A stretch of DNA of 64,000 nt, taken from Phascolarctos cinereus. Lineage: Eukaryota > Chordata > Mammalia > Diprotodontia > Phascolarctidae. Made by a program: the position numbers and the translations under genes. Positions 33,421 through 45,430 of the stretch are shown here, piece after piece; position 1 is the stretch's first letter, and every line of letters starts with the position of its first letter. The stretch lies in contig NW_018344015.1 in assembly GCF_002099425.1 (NCBI RefSeq), positions 3,812,501 through 3,876,500 on the forward strand. The letters run 5' to 3'. Below the pieces are notes generated by a model. That model was not told the DNA's origin. It ran no database searches and was given only the letters and a program-made list of their open reading frames with translations.

Positions 33421-34123
33421 AGAAATGAGGCCTTTATCAGAGACATTGGCTGCAAAAATATTTCCCAACTTTCTGCTTTCCTTTAATTTTAGTTGCATGA
33501 GCTTTTTTTTCTGCAAAACCTTTTCAATTTAATGTAATCAAAGTCATCGATTTTGCATTTCATAATGTTTTGTATCTCTTTTTTGGTCATATATGATAGG
33601 TAAACTATTCCTTGCTCTCCTAGTTTGTTTATAGTATCAGTCTTTATATCTAAATGATGTACTCATTTTGACTTTACCTTGGTACAGGGTATAAGATGTT
33701 GATCTATGCCTAGTTTCTGCCACATTATTTTCAAGTTATCCAAGCAGTTTTTATCAAATAGTGAGTACTTATCCAAGAAGCTGGAGTCTTTGGATTTATC
33801 AAATAGCAGATTACTATTCATTGACTGTTGTGTCTTGCATACTTAACCTATTACATTGATCAAACACTGTATTTGTTAGCTAGTACCAAGTAATTTTGAT
33901 GATTGCTGATTTATAATACAATTTAAGATTTGATAGAGGTAGGCAATCTTCCCTTGAATTTATTATCATTAGTTCCCTTGATATTCTGGACCTTTTGTTC
34001 TTCCAGATTAATGTTATTGTTTCTTCTAGCTTTATAAAATAATTTTTGATAGTTTGATTGGTATGGTACTAAATAAGCAAATTGATTTAGATAAAATTGT
34101 GATTTTTATTATATTAACTCAGC

Positions 34124-34570
34124 CTACCCAGGAACAACTGATTTTTTTTTACAGTTTTTTAGATCTGATTTTATTTGTGAGAAAAGTGCTTTGTAATTTT
34201 GTTCATATAGTTCCTGGGTTTTCTTTTTTTTGGGGGGCAGATAGACTCCAAAATATTTTATAATGTCTACAGTAACTTTAAATGGAATTTCTCTTTCTAT
34301 CTCTTGCTGTTGGGCTTTGTTAGTAATATATAGAAATGCCAATGATTTATTTGCATTTTTTATATATTCTGAAACTTTGTTAAATTTGTTTATTATATCA
34401 AGTATTTTTTTATTTGATTCTCTAGAATTTTTTAAGTATACCACTATGTCATCTGTAAACAGTGGTAGCTTTGTTTCTTCTTTGTTAATTCTAATTCCTT
34501 CTATTTCTATTCTTCTCTTATTGCTAAAGTTAACATTTTTACTACAATAAACAGTGGTAATAATGGACAT
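34124..34570 (-). pseudogene. L1 ORF2 reverse transcriptase remnant (active-site region)
   Basis: A 148-codon open stretch on the - strand holds 'KLPLFTDDIVVYLKNSRES', aligning with the L1 RT motif that carries the catalytic aspartate pair (usually FADD; here FTDD). 'FNKVSEYIKNANKSLAFLY' and 'KYFGVYL' follow, as in the usual 'KINVxKS...IKYLGIYL' continuation. Part of the older - strand L1 and not functional. Confidence 0.8.
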
Positions 34571-34821
34571 CCTTGTTTCATCCCCAGTCTTATTGGAAAT
34601 GCTTCTAACTTATCCCCTTTACATATAATGCTTGCTGATGATTTTAGATATATGCTACTTATCCTTTTAAGGAAGACTCCATTTATTCCTACGTTCTCTA
34701 GTGTTTTTAATATGAATGGGTGTTGTATTTTCTCAAATACTTTTTTTCTGCAACTATTGAAATAATCATATGAATTATATTAGTTTTGTTGTTGATATGA
34801 TAAATTATGCTGATAGTTTTC

Positions 34822-35293
34822 CTAATATTGAACCAGCCCTGCATTCCTGGTATAAATCCTATAATCATGGTGTATTATCCTTGAGATAAATTGCTGTAAT
34901 CTCTTTGCTAATATTTTATTTAAAATTTTTGTGTCTATATTCATTAGGAAAATTGGTCTACAATTTTCTTTCTCTGTTGTGATTCTTTCCAGTTTAGGTG
35001 TCAGCACTGTATTTGTATCACAAAAATAATTTTGTAGAACTCCTTCACCAATTTTCGCAAATAGTTTTGATAGTATTGGAATTAGTTTTTCTTTAAATAT
35101 TTGATAGAATTCACTTGTAAATCCATCTGGCCCTGGGAATTTTTTTCCTAAGAAGTTCATTGATGGCATGTTCAATCTCTTTTTCTGAAATGTGGTTATT
35201 TAAATACCATATTTGATCTTCTATTGATCTGGGCAATTTATATTTTTTATAAATATTCATCCCTTTCAATAAGGTTGTCAAATTTATTGGCAT
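34822..35293 (-). pseudogene. L1 ORF2 reverse transcriptase remnant (motifs 1-2)
   Basis: Two overlapping - strand frames read '[14 protein letters not shown]' and '[19 protein letters not shown]', then '[20 protein letters not shown]', then '[15 protein letters not shown]'. These match the N-terminal RT motifs of L1 ORF2 (SPGPDGFTAEFY, NYRPISLMNIDAKILNKIL, IIHxDQVGFIPG). Confidence 0.85.
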
Positions 35294-35370
35294 ACATTTT
35301 GGGAAAACATCTCCTAATTATTGTTTTGATTTCCTGTTTGTTGGTGGTGAATTCACCCTTTTCATTTTTT

Positions 35371-38014
35371 AAAATAATTCATTTATTTTTAGTTTTCAAC
35401 ATTGACTTCCACAAGATCTTGAGTTCCAAATTTTCTCTCCATCTCTCCCCTTCCCCCACCCCAAGATGGCATGAATTCTGAATACTCTTTCTCCTCATCT
35501 GCCCTCCCTTCTATCACATCCCCCCTTCTCTTATCTCTTCCCCTTTCTATTTTCCTGTAGAGCAGGACAGATTTCTATACCCCGTGATCCGCATATATTA
35601 TTTCCCAGTTACACGTAAAAACAATTTTTTAACATATTTTTTAGAACTCTAGGTTCCAAATTTTCTCCCTTCCTCCCTTTCCACCTACCCCCAAGGAGAA
35701 GGCAAGCAACTTGATACAGGTTATATATGTGTAGTCATGCAAAACACTTCCATAATAGCCATGTTGTGACAAACTATTTATATTTCCCTTTATCCTATCC
35801 CACCCCCCATTTATTGCATTCTTTCCTTTGACCCTGTCCCTCCTCAAAAATGTTTGCTTCTGATTATTCCCTACCACAGTCTGCCCTTTCTTCTATCTTC
35901 CCTCCTCTCTTCCCTTCCCCTCTATTTTCCTATAGGGTAAGATAGATTTCGATATTCAATTGAGTGTATGTTATTCCCTCCTTAAGCCAAATCTGATGAG
36001 AATAAGATTCACTCATTCTCTCTCACCTTCCCCCACATCCTCTACAATGTAAAAGCCTTTTACCGTCTGTTTCATGTGAGATAATTTACCCCATTCTGCC
36101 TTTCTCTTTCTCCTTCTCCCTGTACCGTTTTCTCTCACTCCTTAATTCTATTTTTTAAATACCATCCATTTACACTTAAGTCACCTTGTGCCCTCTGTCT
36201 TTATGTATTCCTTCCTATTATCCTAATACTGAGAAAGGTCTCATGAGGTACAAATATCATTTTTCCATGTAGGAATGTAAACAGTTCAACTTTAACAAGT
36301 CCTTTGTGATTTCTCTTTCCTGTTAACCTTTTCTTGCTTCTCTTGAGTCTTGTATTTGAAAGTCAAACTGTATTCCGCTCTGGTCTTTTCATTAAGAATG
36401 CTTTAAAATTCTCTATTTCACTGAATGGTTCCTGTTCCCCCTAATGATTATACTTAGTTTTGGTGGGTAGGTGATTCTTGGTTGTAATGCTATCTCCTTT
36501 GATGTCTGTAATATTTTATCCCAAGCCCTCCAGTCCCTTAATATAGAAGCTGCTAATTTTGTGTTATCCTGCTTGCGTTTCCACAATCTTGAATTCTTTC
36601 TTTCTGGCTGCTTGCAATATTTTCTCCTTGACATGGGAACTCTGGAATTTGGCTATGATATTCTTAAGAGTTTTCTTTTGGGGACCTCTTTCAGAAGGTG
36701 ATTGGTGGGTTCTTTCAATTTCTGTTTTAGTCTCTGGTTCTAGAAAATCAGGGCAGTTTTCCTTGATAACTTCTTGAAAGATAATGTCTTGGCTCTTTTT
36801 TTTTTTTATCATGGCTTTCCAGTCATCCAATAAGTTTTAAGTTATCTCTCCTGGATGTATTTTCCAGGTCAATTGTTTTTCCAATGAGATATATCACATT
36901 GTCTTCTATTTTTTCATTCTTTTGGTTTTTTTTTTTATAATGTCTTGATTTCTCATAAAGTCATTAGCTTCCATTTGCCCCATTCTAATTTTTAAGGAAG
37001 TATTTTCTTTGGTGTGCTACTGGACTTCCTTTTCCATTTGGCCAATTCTGCTTTTTAAAGCATTTTTCTCCTCATTGGGCTTTTGGACCTCTTTTTGCCA
37101 TTTGGGTTAGTCTATTTTTTTAAGGTATTATTTTCTTCAACATTTTTTTAAGGTCTCCTTTAGCAAGCTGTTGACTTATTTTTCATGATTTTCTTGTATC
37201 AGTCTCATTTGTCTCCCCAATTTTTCTTCTACTTCTCTTACTTGCTTCTCAAAATACTTTTTTTCCATGGCCTGGGATTGAGTTATATTTTTCTTGGAGG
37301 CTTTGGATGTAGGAGCTGTGACTTAGTTGGCTTCTTCTGATTGTATGTTCTGATCTTCTTTGTCACCAAAGAAAAATTTTATGGTCTGACTTTTTTTGCA
37401 CTGTTTGCTCATGTTCCCAGCCAATTACTTGACTATTAAACTCTTTGTTAAGGTATTAGTCTGCTTCCAGTGTGGAGAATATACTATTCCAAGATTCAGG
37501 GGTTTTGTACAGCTGTTTTTAGAATTACTTCTAAGGACCAGTACATTTTCAGTTCTTCCAAGGTGGTATGATCAAAAGAGAGTTGTTTACTCATTTCCTG
37601 GCCTGTGCTCTAGTCTATGAGTGACCACAAGTGCTCTTTTCTGCCTTGGAACTTTGAGGATGATTCCCTCTTAACCTCTGCCACAAGCTCTACAATGTCA
37701 CAACCTCTTTATCCCAGGGTTTCCCACCCAGGACTGTGAATCAATTGAAGCATTGGCAAAGCAAGATAATCCTGCTTCAGCACCGGCAAAATTATTGTAA
37801 AACCCCCTCTGATCAGCCACTTGATTTTCACTCTGTCTGTGGGTTGAGAACTCCAGAAGTAGCCTCCACCCCAGAGTTATTCCAGGACTGGGGCTAGACC
37901 AAGCTCCTCTTTCACTGAGGTCTGACAAACCTTTCCTAAGTTGTCTTTGGCATTGGTAGGTTGGGAAGTCTGAAAACTGCCACAGCTCCCCTTGATTCAG
38001 TCCCCTGAGGCCTC
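35371..38014 (-). mobile_element. HAL1-like L1 derivative, copy C, inserted in L1
   Basis: A 2.64-kb - strand copy. The tail is at the left (35371-35400), followed by the duplicated 3' module, the ORF2-less join (about 35730-35800), the spacer, ORF1 (about 37412 down to 36340) and part of the 5' UTR; it is 5'-truncated. The flanks are a diverged duplication, 'cacccttttcatttttt' (35354-35370) and 'caccctttcctttttt' (38015-38030), within L1 ORF2, whose sequence continues on both sides. Confidence 0.82.
36340..37412 (-). pseudogene. HAL1/L1 ORF1 remnant (copy C)
   Basis: Two - strand open pieces show ORF1 protein. One reads 'QDIIFQEVIKENCPDFLEPE' then 'NIIAKFQSSHVKEKILQAAR' and 'EFKIVETQAG'; the other reads 'NTKLAASILRDWRAWDKIL'. 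These cover the region before and inside the RNA-binding C-terminal domain. The coiled coil lies at 36900-37200 in broken frames. Confidence 0.75.
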
Positions 38015-38030
38015 CACCCTTTCCTTTTTT

Positions 38031-40305
38031 GATGCTGGGGATGTGTTTATCTTTTTTTTTTTAAATCAAAATAACCAAAGGTTTATCTATTTTATTGGTT
38101 TTTTTTGTTCATAAAAGCAGCCCTTAGTTTTACTTATTAATTCAATAGTTTTCTAAATTTCAGTTTTATTAATCTCTCATTTGTTTTCTGAATTTCTAAT
38201 TTGGTATTTAATTGGTGACTTTTCATTTGTTATTTTGCTAGCTTTTTTAGTTTCATGCCTAATTCATTGACCTCTTCTTTCTCTATTTTATCCATATATG
38301 CATTTAGACATATAAAAACAAAACAAACAAAATAAAACTTCTAAGAACCACTTTCACTGCATCCCATAAGTTTTGGTCTGTTGTCTCATTATTGTCATCC
38401 TCTTGAATGAAGTTATTAATTGTTTCTATGATTTGTTGTTTGACCCACTCATTGTTTAGGATTACATTATTTAGTTTCTAATTAATTTTTAATCTGTCTT
38501 TCCATGGCCCTTTATCACATTTATTTTTTATTGCAACATGGTCTGAAAAGGTTGCATTTAATATTTCTGCATTTCTGCATTTCTGCATTGAATTGTGTGG
38601 ATTTTATTTCATAGTATGTGCTCAATATTTTTGTAGGTGCCATGTACCACTGTTTTTTTTTTACTCCACCTGCAGCATTAATATATTCTAAACCAGCCTT
38701 TTACCTTTACTCTGTGTGCATCTCTCTCCTTCAAGTGTGTTTCTTATAAACAACATATCGTACAATTATGGTTCTTAATCCACTCTGTTGTCCATTTTCT
38801 TTTTATAGGAGAGTTCATCCCATTCCCATTCACAGTTATGGTTACTACTTGTATCTTTCTCTCCATCCTATATCCCTCCTTCATGCTTTTCTTTCTCCTT
38901 TCTCCCTTTTCCTCCTCAGTAAAGTTTTGCTTTTGACCGCTGCCTCCTTCAGTCATGCCTCCTTTCTGTTATCCCCCTCCTTTTTTCCCCTCTTTACCCT
39001 TACTACATCTTCACTCCCTTCTATTCACTCTATCTCTTTTCTTTTCCCTTTCTCCTCCTACTTCCTCTTGGGTAAGTTTGATTTCTGTACCTAACTAATT
39101 ATGTTATTCCCTCTTTGAACTAAATCTGATGACAGTAAGGTTCAAACAATGCTCATCTCCCTCCCTTATTTCCCTGTACTGTAATAGTACAGGGAATAGC
39201 CTTTTCATGTGATGTAATTTACCCTTATCTGCCTCCTTTTTTCCTCTTCTCCTAGTACAATTCCTTTTCAACACTTAAATTTATTTTTTATCATTTCATC
39301 AAAGTCACCTTATGCCTACACCTTCTGCCTATGTGTACCCATTTTAAATGTCACAATAACAACACAATTCTCAGGAGTTACAAGTGTTATCTTTCTTTGT
39401 AGGTATGTAAACAGTTTGCCTTATTAATAACATATTGTTGTTGTTGTTTTTCTTTCCTTTTTACCCTTTTATGCCTCTCTTGAGTCTTGTATTTGAAAAT
39501 CAGCTCTTCTGTTGAGCTGTGGTCTTTTCATCAGTAAGATTTGGAAGTCCCATATTTCATTGAATGTCCACTTCCTACCCTGAAATATTATGCTCAGTTT
39601 TACTGCATAGTTGATCCTTGGTTGTAATCCAAGCTCCTTAGCCTTATGGAATAACTTATTCCATGCTGTCTGCTCTTTTTAATGTAGAAAGTGCAAGTTT
39701 CTGCACAATCCTGACTGTGGCTCCATGATATTTAAATTGTTTCTTTCTGGCTGCTTGCAGTATTTTCTCTTTGACTTGGTAATTTTGGAATTTGGCTACA
39801 ATATGCATTGGTGTTTTCAATTTGAGATCTCTTCCAGGAGCTAATCAGTGGATTCGTTCTATGGCTATTTTACTCTGTTTCTAGGACCTCAGGGCAATTT
39901 TCCTTGATGATTTCCTGAAACATGCTGTCTAGACTCTTGTTTTTCATCATGGTTTTCAAGTGAACCAATAATTTTAAATTGTCTCTCCTGGATCTATTTT
40001 CTAGGTCAGTTGTTTTACCAATGAGGTATATTGTGTTTTCTTTTACTTTTTTCATTCTTTTGTTTCTGTTTGACTGATTCTTGATCTCTCATAGAGTCAC
40101 TAACTTCCATTTGCCCAATTCTAATTTTTAACAGATTATTTCCTTCTATTAGATTCTCTACCTCCTTTTCCTTTTGGCCTATTTTACTTTTTAAGGAATT
40201 CTTTTTCTCAGTGAGTTTTTGTACCTCTGTTTGGCCAATTATACATTCTAAGGTGTTGTTTTCTTTAGTGTACTTTTTTTTCCATTTGCCCAATTGCACT
40301 TTTTT
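38031..40305 (-). mobile_element. L1 LINE (older, - strand), ORF2 start, spacer and ORF1
   Basis: Continuation of the L1 at 32189. It holds the rest of the ORF2 N-terminal half and the endonuclease start (38744-38956, 'ITVNGNGMNSPIKRKWTTEW', as in L1 'LNINGLNSPIKR...WI'). Next come a long inter-ORF spacer (38880-39480) and ORF1, with 'DSMFQEIIKENCPEVLETE' (39870-40055) and the coiled coil (40015-40299). It stops at or is interrupted by copy D at about 40306, and its 5' UTR is not seen beyond. Confidence 0.82.
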
Positions 40306-41160
40306 CTTTTTTCTTCTCTTTTTTTCCTTTTCATTCTTAATTTATTTATTTTTAGTTTTCAACATTCACTTTCACAAGATTTTGAGTTTCAAATTTTCAT
40401 CCCAGCTCACCCCTCCCTCCACCCCAAGAAGGCATGCATTCTGAATACCTCTTCCCCTAGTCTGACCTCCCTTCTTTCTCCCCCTCTTATCCCCTTCTCC
40501 TCCTATTTTCCTATAGGGCAGGATATATTTCTGTAACCCATTTCCTATATTTCTTATTTCCCAGTTGCATGCAAAACCATTTTTTTTAGTATGTGTTTTT
40601 AAAACTTTGGGTTCCAAATTTTCTCCCTTCCTCCCTCCCCACCCACCCTCATTGAAAAGGCAAGCAACTCAATATGGGTTATACATGTACAGTTATGCAA
40701 AACATAGTAGTCATGTTGTGAAAAACTAATTCTTTTTCCCTTAACCCTATTCTGCTCCCCATTTAATCTATTCTTTACTTTGACCCTGTCCCTCCTCAGA
40801 AGTGTTTGCTTCTGATTACCCCTCTCCCAATCTGCCCTTCCTTCTATCATCCCCCTGCTCTCTTGTCCCCTTCCCCCCCCCTCATTTTCCTATAGGGTAA
40901 GATAGATTTCCATACCCAATTGACTGTGTATGTTATTCCCTCCTTTAGCCAAATCCTATGAAAATAAGATTCACTCATTCCCTTGCACCTTCCCCCATTT
41001 CCTCTCTACTGTAACAGCCTTTTCTTTTCTGTTTTTGTGAGATAATTTAGCCAATTCTACCTCTCCCTTTCTACTTCTCCCAGTATAACCCTCTCTCACC
41101 ACTTAATGTTATTCTCCAGATATCACCCCTTCATCTTTAACTCACCCTGTGCCCTCTATG

Positions 41161-41196
41161 TATCTATGTATTTATGTATGTATGTATGTATGTATG

Positions 41197-41265
<69 letters not shown>

Positions 41266-41300
41266 GTATCTAGCTAGCTAGCTAGCTAGCTAGCTAGCTA
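41161..41300. repeat. TATG/CT/TAGC compound microsatellite inside copy D
   Basis: (TATG)n, then about 33 CT units, then about 8 TAGC units, in the HAL1 spacer at the same place as the GATA tracts of copies A and B. Confidence 0.92.
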
Positions 41301-41856
41301 TCCATACACATAATTATTTTCCCTCCAACTACCCTAATACTGACAAAGGTCTCATGAGTTACAAATATCATCTTTCCATGTAGGAATGTAAACAAATCAA
41401 CCTTAATAAGTCTCTTATGATTTCTCTTCCCTGTTTATCTCTTCACATTCCACTTAAGTCTTGTATATGAAAGTCAAAATTTCTATTCAGCTTTGGTCTT
41501 TTCATCAAGAATGCTTGAAAGTCATTTATTTCACTAAATGGCTATTTTTTCCCCCAAAGGATTATACTCAGTTTTGCTGGGTACATGATACTTGGTTGTA
41601 ATCCTATCTCCTTTGCCCTATAGGAATATTATATTCCATGCCCTGCAGTCCTTTAATGTAGAAGCTGCTAAATCTTGTATTATCCTTATTGTATTTCCAC
41701 AATACTTGAATTGTTTCTTTGTGGCTGCTTACAATATTTTCTCCTTGACCTGGGAAGTCTGGAATCTGGTCACAATATTCCTAGGAGTTTTCCTTTGGGG
41801 ATCTCTTTCAGGAGGAGATTGGTGGATTCTTTCAATTTCTATTTTGCCCTCTGGCT

Positions 41857-42075
41857 CTAAAATATCAGGGCAATTTTAAAATTCTCTCTTCTGGACCTAT
41901 TTTCCAGGTCAGTTGTTTTTCCAATGAGATATTTCACAATGTTTTCTAATTTTTCATTCTTTTGGATTTGTTTTACGATGGCTTGATTTCTCATAAAGTC
42001 ACTAGCTTCCAATTGCTCTATTCTAATTTTTAAGGAAGTATTTTCTTCAGTAATCTTTTGGACTTCCTTTTCCAT
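41857..42075 (-). pseudogene. HAL1/L1 ORF1 coiled-coil remnant (copy D)
   Basis: The 72-codon - strand frame reads MEKEVQKITEENTSLKIRIE, then 'QLEASDFMRNQAIVKQIQ' and 'VKYLIGKTTDLENRSRREN'. It is nearly the same as the copy B protein in this part. Confidence 0.8.
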
Positions 42076-42240
42076 TTGGCCAATTTTTCTTTTTAGGGCA
42101 TTCTTCTCCTCATTGGCTTATTGGACCTCTTTTGCCATTTGGGTTAGGCTATTTTTTAAGGTGTTATTTTCTTCAGTTTTTGGGGGGTCTCCTTTAGCAA
42201 GCTGTTGACTGGTTTTTCATGATTTTCTTCCATCACTCCA

Positions 42241-42499
42241 TTCACTAATCTTAGAACTGGCCATTGAGGTTCTGCAGTGGATAAAGTTCCAACCCAGAGA
42301 GCATTTGGGCTAGTATTTTTAAGATGGCTAGCCTATTGTACTACTAAAGGAATGATTCTCTTCATAAACAGGATCTTTTTGTGATGGAGCAATGTGACTT
42401 CAGGGGACTATATTTCCTGGATTGCTTTCCCTGTCTGGGAGCCAGAAAATGTTTATCCTCTCTAATTATGTCCCTGGAGAAATTTTATAAATTGGCCCA
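42241..42499. other. Unassigned flank
   Basis: No element or gene is recognised in this stretch after copy D. Confidence 0.4.
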
Positions 42500-42680
42500 T
42501 ACTACAAACTAGCAAATCTCTTTCCTTCAAAGCTTAGATCAAGTGACATATTATACATGAAACTTTTCCTCATTCATGCAGCTGCCCATGCCACTCCCCC
42601 CATAATTACTTTTTATTTATTCTGTATGTATTTAATATATACTTACATTTGTATGTGTGGTTTACTGTGAGAGAATAAAG
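42500..42680 (+). mobile_element. L2 LINE 3' fragment
   Basis: 'tcaaagcttagatcaagtga', 'gaaacttttcctcattcatg' and 'cataattactttttatttat' follow the order of an L2 ORF2-end/3' UTR. Confidence 0.55.
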
Positions 42681-42739
42681 AATCTCTGGGGATGTGGAAA
42701 GTTTCATTTTTGTCTTTGTAGGAATAAAAAAAATAATAA

Positions 42740-43000
42740 TGATAATAATAGCTAACCTTTCTATAGCACTTTAAGTTTCACAAAGCTCTTTACAAAGGTT
42801 TCTCATTTTATCCTCATAATAACCCTGTAAATAAGATAAGGGCAAGTATCATCCTCATTTTATAGATCAGGAAACTGAGGCAAACAGAAGTTAAATGACT
42901 TGCCCAATGTCACAACTTATAAACGTCTAAGGCAGAATTTGAACTTAGATCTTCCTGACTCTAAGTCCATCCTATCTACTGTGTCATCCATTTCCTGCTT
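42740..43000 (-). mobile_element. Marsupial CORE-SINE (MAR1/MIR-like), near full length
   Basis: Complement of the whole element: 'aacctttctatagcacttta', 'tctcattttatcctcataat', the core 'gatcaggaaactgaggcaaa', 'aatgacttgcccaatgtcac', the B-box side 'tttgaacttagatcttcctg', and the head near 'ctactgtgtcatcc'. Confidence 0.8.
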
Positions 43001-43284
43001 GACACATAGTAGTTAAATAAATGCTCATCGACTGACTGAGCTGGCAAATGATGAACCTGTGGTACAGACTTACTGATAATGGTTTTCCTGACCCCATCGC
43101 ACCCCCAATTATTTTGGATATGCCTCTGTCAGTATTTGCCTGAACCTGACAGTGGTATATTACCTAATTAATTGGAAGAAAGCTTTTGACCCTATGTTTA
43201 AAGTATTCATAAAAGTTTTAAAAATAACATTTTGAATGTTTATTATCTTAGCAAAATTATGTTATCATTATCTCATCCAATACT

Positions 43285-43465
43285 AGGGAGAGGCAGCTGT
43301 GATATGGAGGAGTCTGTGCCAGGTGTAATCATGTCTTTACTATTACTTTATGTGTGATCTTCAGCAAATCATTTAAACTCTCTTAAGCCTCAGCTTTCTT
43401 ACGTAGAAAATCTCCTTCAATCCCAATTTCAACTCTAATTCTAATGATCCTACTAAACCTGTCAT
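43285..43465 (+). mobile_element. tRNA-headed SINE / MIR fragment
   Basis: 'gaggcagctgtgatatgg' starts a tRNA-like head. 'tgtgatcttcagcaaatcat' and 'aagcctcagctttcttacg' follow as in a diverged SINE core. Confidence 0.5.
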
Positions 43466-43907
43466 AAAGTCCCTCTAAATACAAATAAATTTAGCTATCT
43501 CTTTCAGTTCCTAGTATAAAACAAAAGGACATACTGTGTAACTTTCTCATAATAAATTAGAGGAATGTGTGCAACCAGAATGAGCATTTTGAAAGTATTC
43601 TACTATAGAATAATATAGAAACATAGAAGATAGCTGGAATATAGAATTATAAAACCTAGGAGAGAATATACAATAATAGTAATGGAAGCTACATAGAACT
43701 GTAACATGATAAAGATACAATTTTTGTCTTGTAGCAGATATGTTCCTGAGAAGTTAGATATAAATCATATTTTTGCAATCAAGCATTTTAAATATATTGG
43801 AGATCTTCTAATTAAATCTTATCATATGGATTTCTTTGCTATGAATAAGCACTCTCTCATTTATTTTTTTACATAAATATATTTTCATATGCCTAGTATG
43901 CTTAGAA

Positions 43908-43908
<1 letters not shown>

Positions 43909-43951
<43 letters not shown>
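43909..43951. repeat. TA microsatellite
   Basis: An uninterrupted (TA)n tract of about 42 bp. Confidence 0.9.
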
Positions 43952-43953
<2 letters not shown>

Positions 43954-44104
43954 TCTGCAGTCTATTTCCACAAAATAAAATTAATAAGAAGATATGAGAT
44001 TAAATGGAATCATGAGGAATTAAATTTCCATGAAAGAATTTATTTCCTAAACATTATGGTTGGTAATTTTTCTTCAACTGGACTTGTGATTTTTTTAATG
44101 CAAA

Positions 44105-44290
44105 GAAACTCCAGGTAAGGAACTATCAATGCAGATTAAACCCCATTGCCATGTGTAGTCTTAGATAATCACCTTGGGGTACTGAGATGACAATAGTGTC
44201 TTGCTCAGAGTTACACAGACAATATGTGGCAGAGATTGGACTTGAATTACCAAATTAGATTGCAGAATTTTCAGTGCTGGAGATCTTGAA
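44105..44290 (-). mobile_element. Marsupial CORE-SINE fragment
   Basis: 'gaaactccaggtaaggaac', 'aatcaccttggggtactgag', 'cttgctcagagttacacaga' and 'gagattggacttgaattacc' are the complement of a CORE-SINE body. Confidence 0.55.
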
Positions 44291-44334
44291 GAAGTTACAT
44301 TTGCTGAGAAAGCATAAATACTTGTGATGTTATG

Positions 44335-44560
44335 ATATGATGGATATAGCCCTAGATTTACATTTAAAGTCAGAACATTTGACACAAATTCCCCTGCCAC
44401 ATTTTCTAATTATTTGATAATAAGTAAGTCACTTTCCACCCCCTGCAGGATCTTAAGTTTCTTCCTCTATAAAATGAGAATGATGATATTTTCACTATTT
44501 TATGGAATATTTTAAGCTTTTGCTTTGCAAACTTGTAAATATTAGAGTAATGCACAAAAT
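44335..44560 (+). mobile_element. MIR-type SINE fragment
   Basis: 'tgatggatatagccctag' (head), 'agtaagtcactttccacc' and 'tcctctataaaatgagaatg' follow the order of a MIR-like element. Confidence 0.5.
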
Positions 44561-45149
44561 TATTCTTTTTCTATTACATGAGGTTCTATGACTAACTCCT
44601 TAAAGATTCTTTGTACCCCCACATTAATGAAATGTATTCTGATAAGCATACTTTAATTGTGGTTCCTAGATGACACTGACATTGTTCTTAATTTGTCTTC
44701 ATCATCTGTAAATGGATATGTCTTCATAAAATATAGTATTTTATTTGACTGTTTGATCCTTCTTTGGTGTTACTTAACATGCATTTATCAAATTCCTTAG
44801 TATATTAAAAAATTGATTGATATTATAGGGTAAATAATATTTCATACATATGTAATATATATTAAAATATTAACAGCTATTATAATTATAATAACATGTT
44901 CACACTATTAATGACTTAATGCATCACACTGAAGAAAAATTGAGAATATTAATTATAGTTTGAGTGAATTAGAATAATCTTTTCTAAGATGCTTCAGAAT
45001 TTCACAACATTGTTTCTTACATGTCTGGTATGTCTTTAGAAATTCAAGGAATGATTAATCTTGTCAATTGGAGGTCTCTCTCTAACAATGCAGACAGGTA
45101 ACTATTCAGATCAATTAATCCCATAAGATTTTTGTCAATGTTCTCCTAC
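44561..45149. other. No recognisable gene or repeat
   Basis: A/T-rich, with nothing identified. Confidence 0.4.
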
Positions 45150-45430
45150 AAATTTTCCAGTGTGAAGTAGCAGAGGAGATAGAGAATTGGGACTGGAGTA
45201 TGGAACACTTAAATTTGAATCTGGTCTCAGACTTGCTAACTGTGAGACTCTGGAAATGTCACTTAACCACTGTTTCCCTCAGTTTCCTAAACTGTAAAAT
45301 GGGAATAATAATAGTGCCTACTTCACAGAGTTATTTTGAGGACTAAAAGAGATAATATTTGAGGACTAAAAGAGAAGTGTTTAGTACAGTGATTGACATG
45401 TAGTAGATACTTAATAAATGTTATTTTTTT
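45150..45430 (+). mobile_element. MIR SINE, near full length
   Basis: The head is near 45165, then 'gagactctggaaatgtcact', 'cctcagtttcctaaactgta', 'gggaataataatagtgccta', and the 3' end 'tacagtgattgacatgtag' with 'taataaatg'. A short internal repeat of 'gaggactaaaagaga' occurs at about 45339 and 45361. Confidence 0.8.

Larger units (their letters stand above)
40306..42240 (-). mobile_element. HAL1-like L1 derivative, copy D
   Basis: A 1.9-kb - strand copy, 5'-truncated in the ORF1 coiled coil at about 42240. It has the same duplicated 3' module, ORF2-less join (about 40700-40760) and spacer as copies A-C. Its left tail abuts older L1 ORF1, while its right flank is not L1, so the older L1 may have been truncated here already. 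No clear TSD was found. Confidence 0.78.

Noticed and set aside
36413-36834. Possible host gene with a coiled coil (ORF1-like peptide)
   Set aside because: The peptide matches the ORF1 of the neighbouring L1/HAL1 copies and lies in the expected place of copy C.
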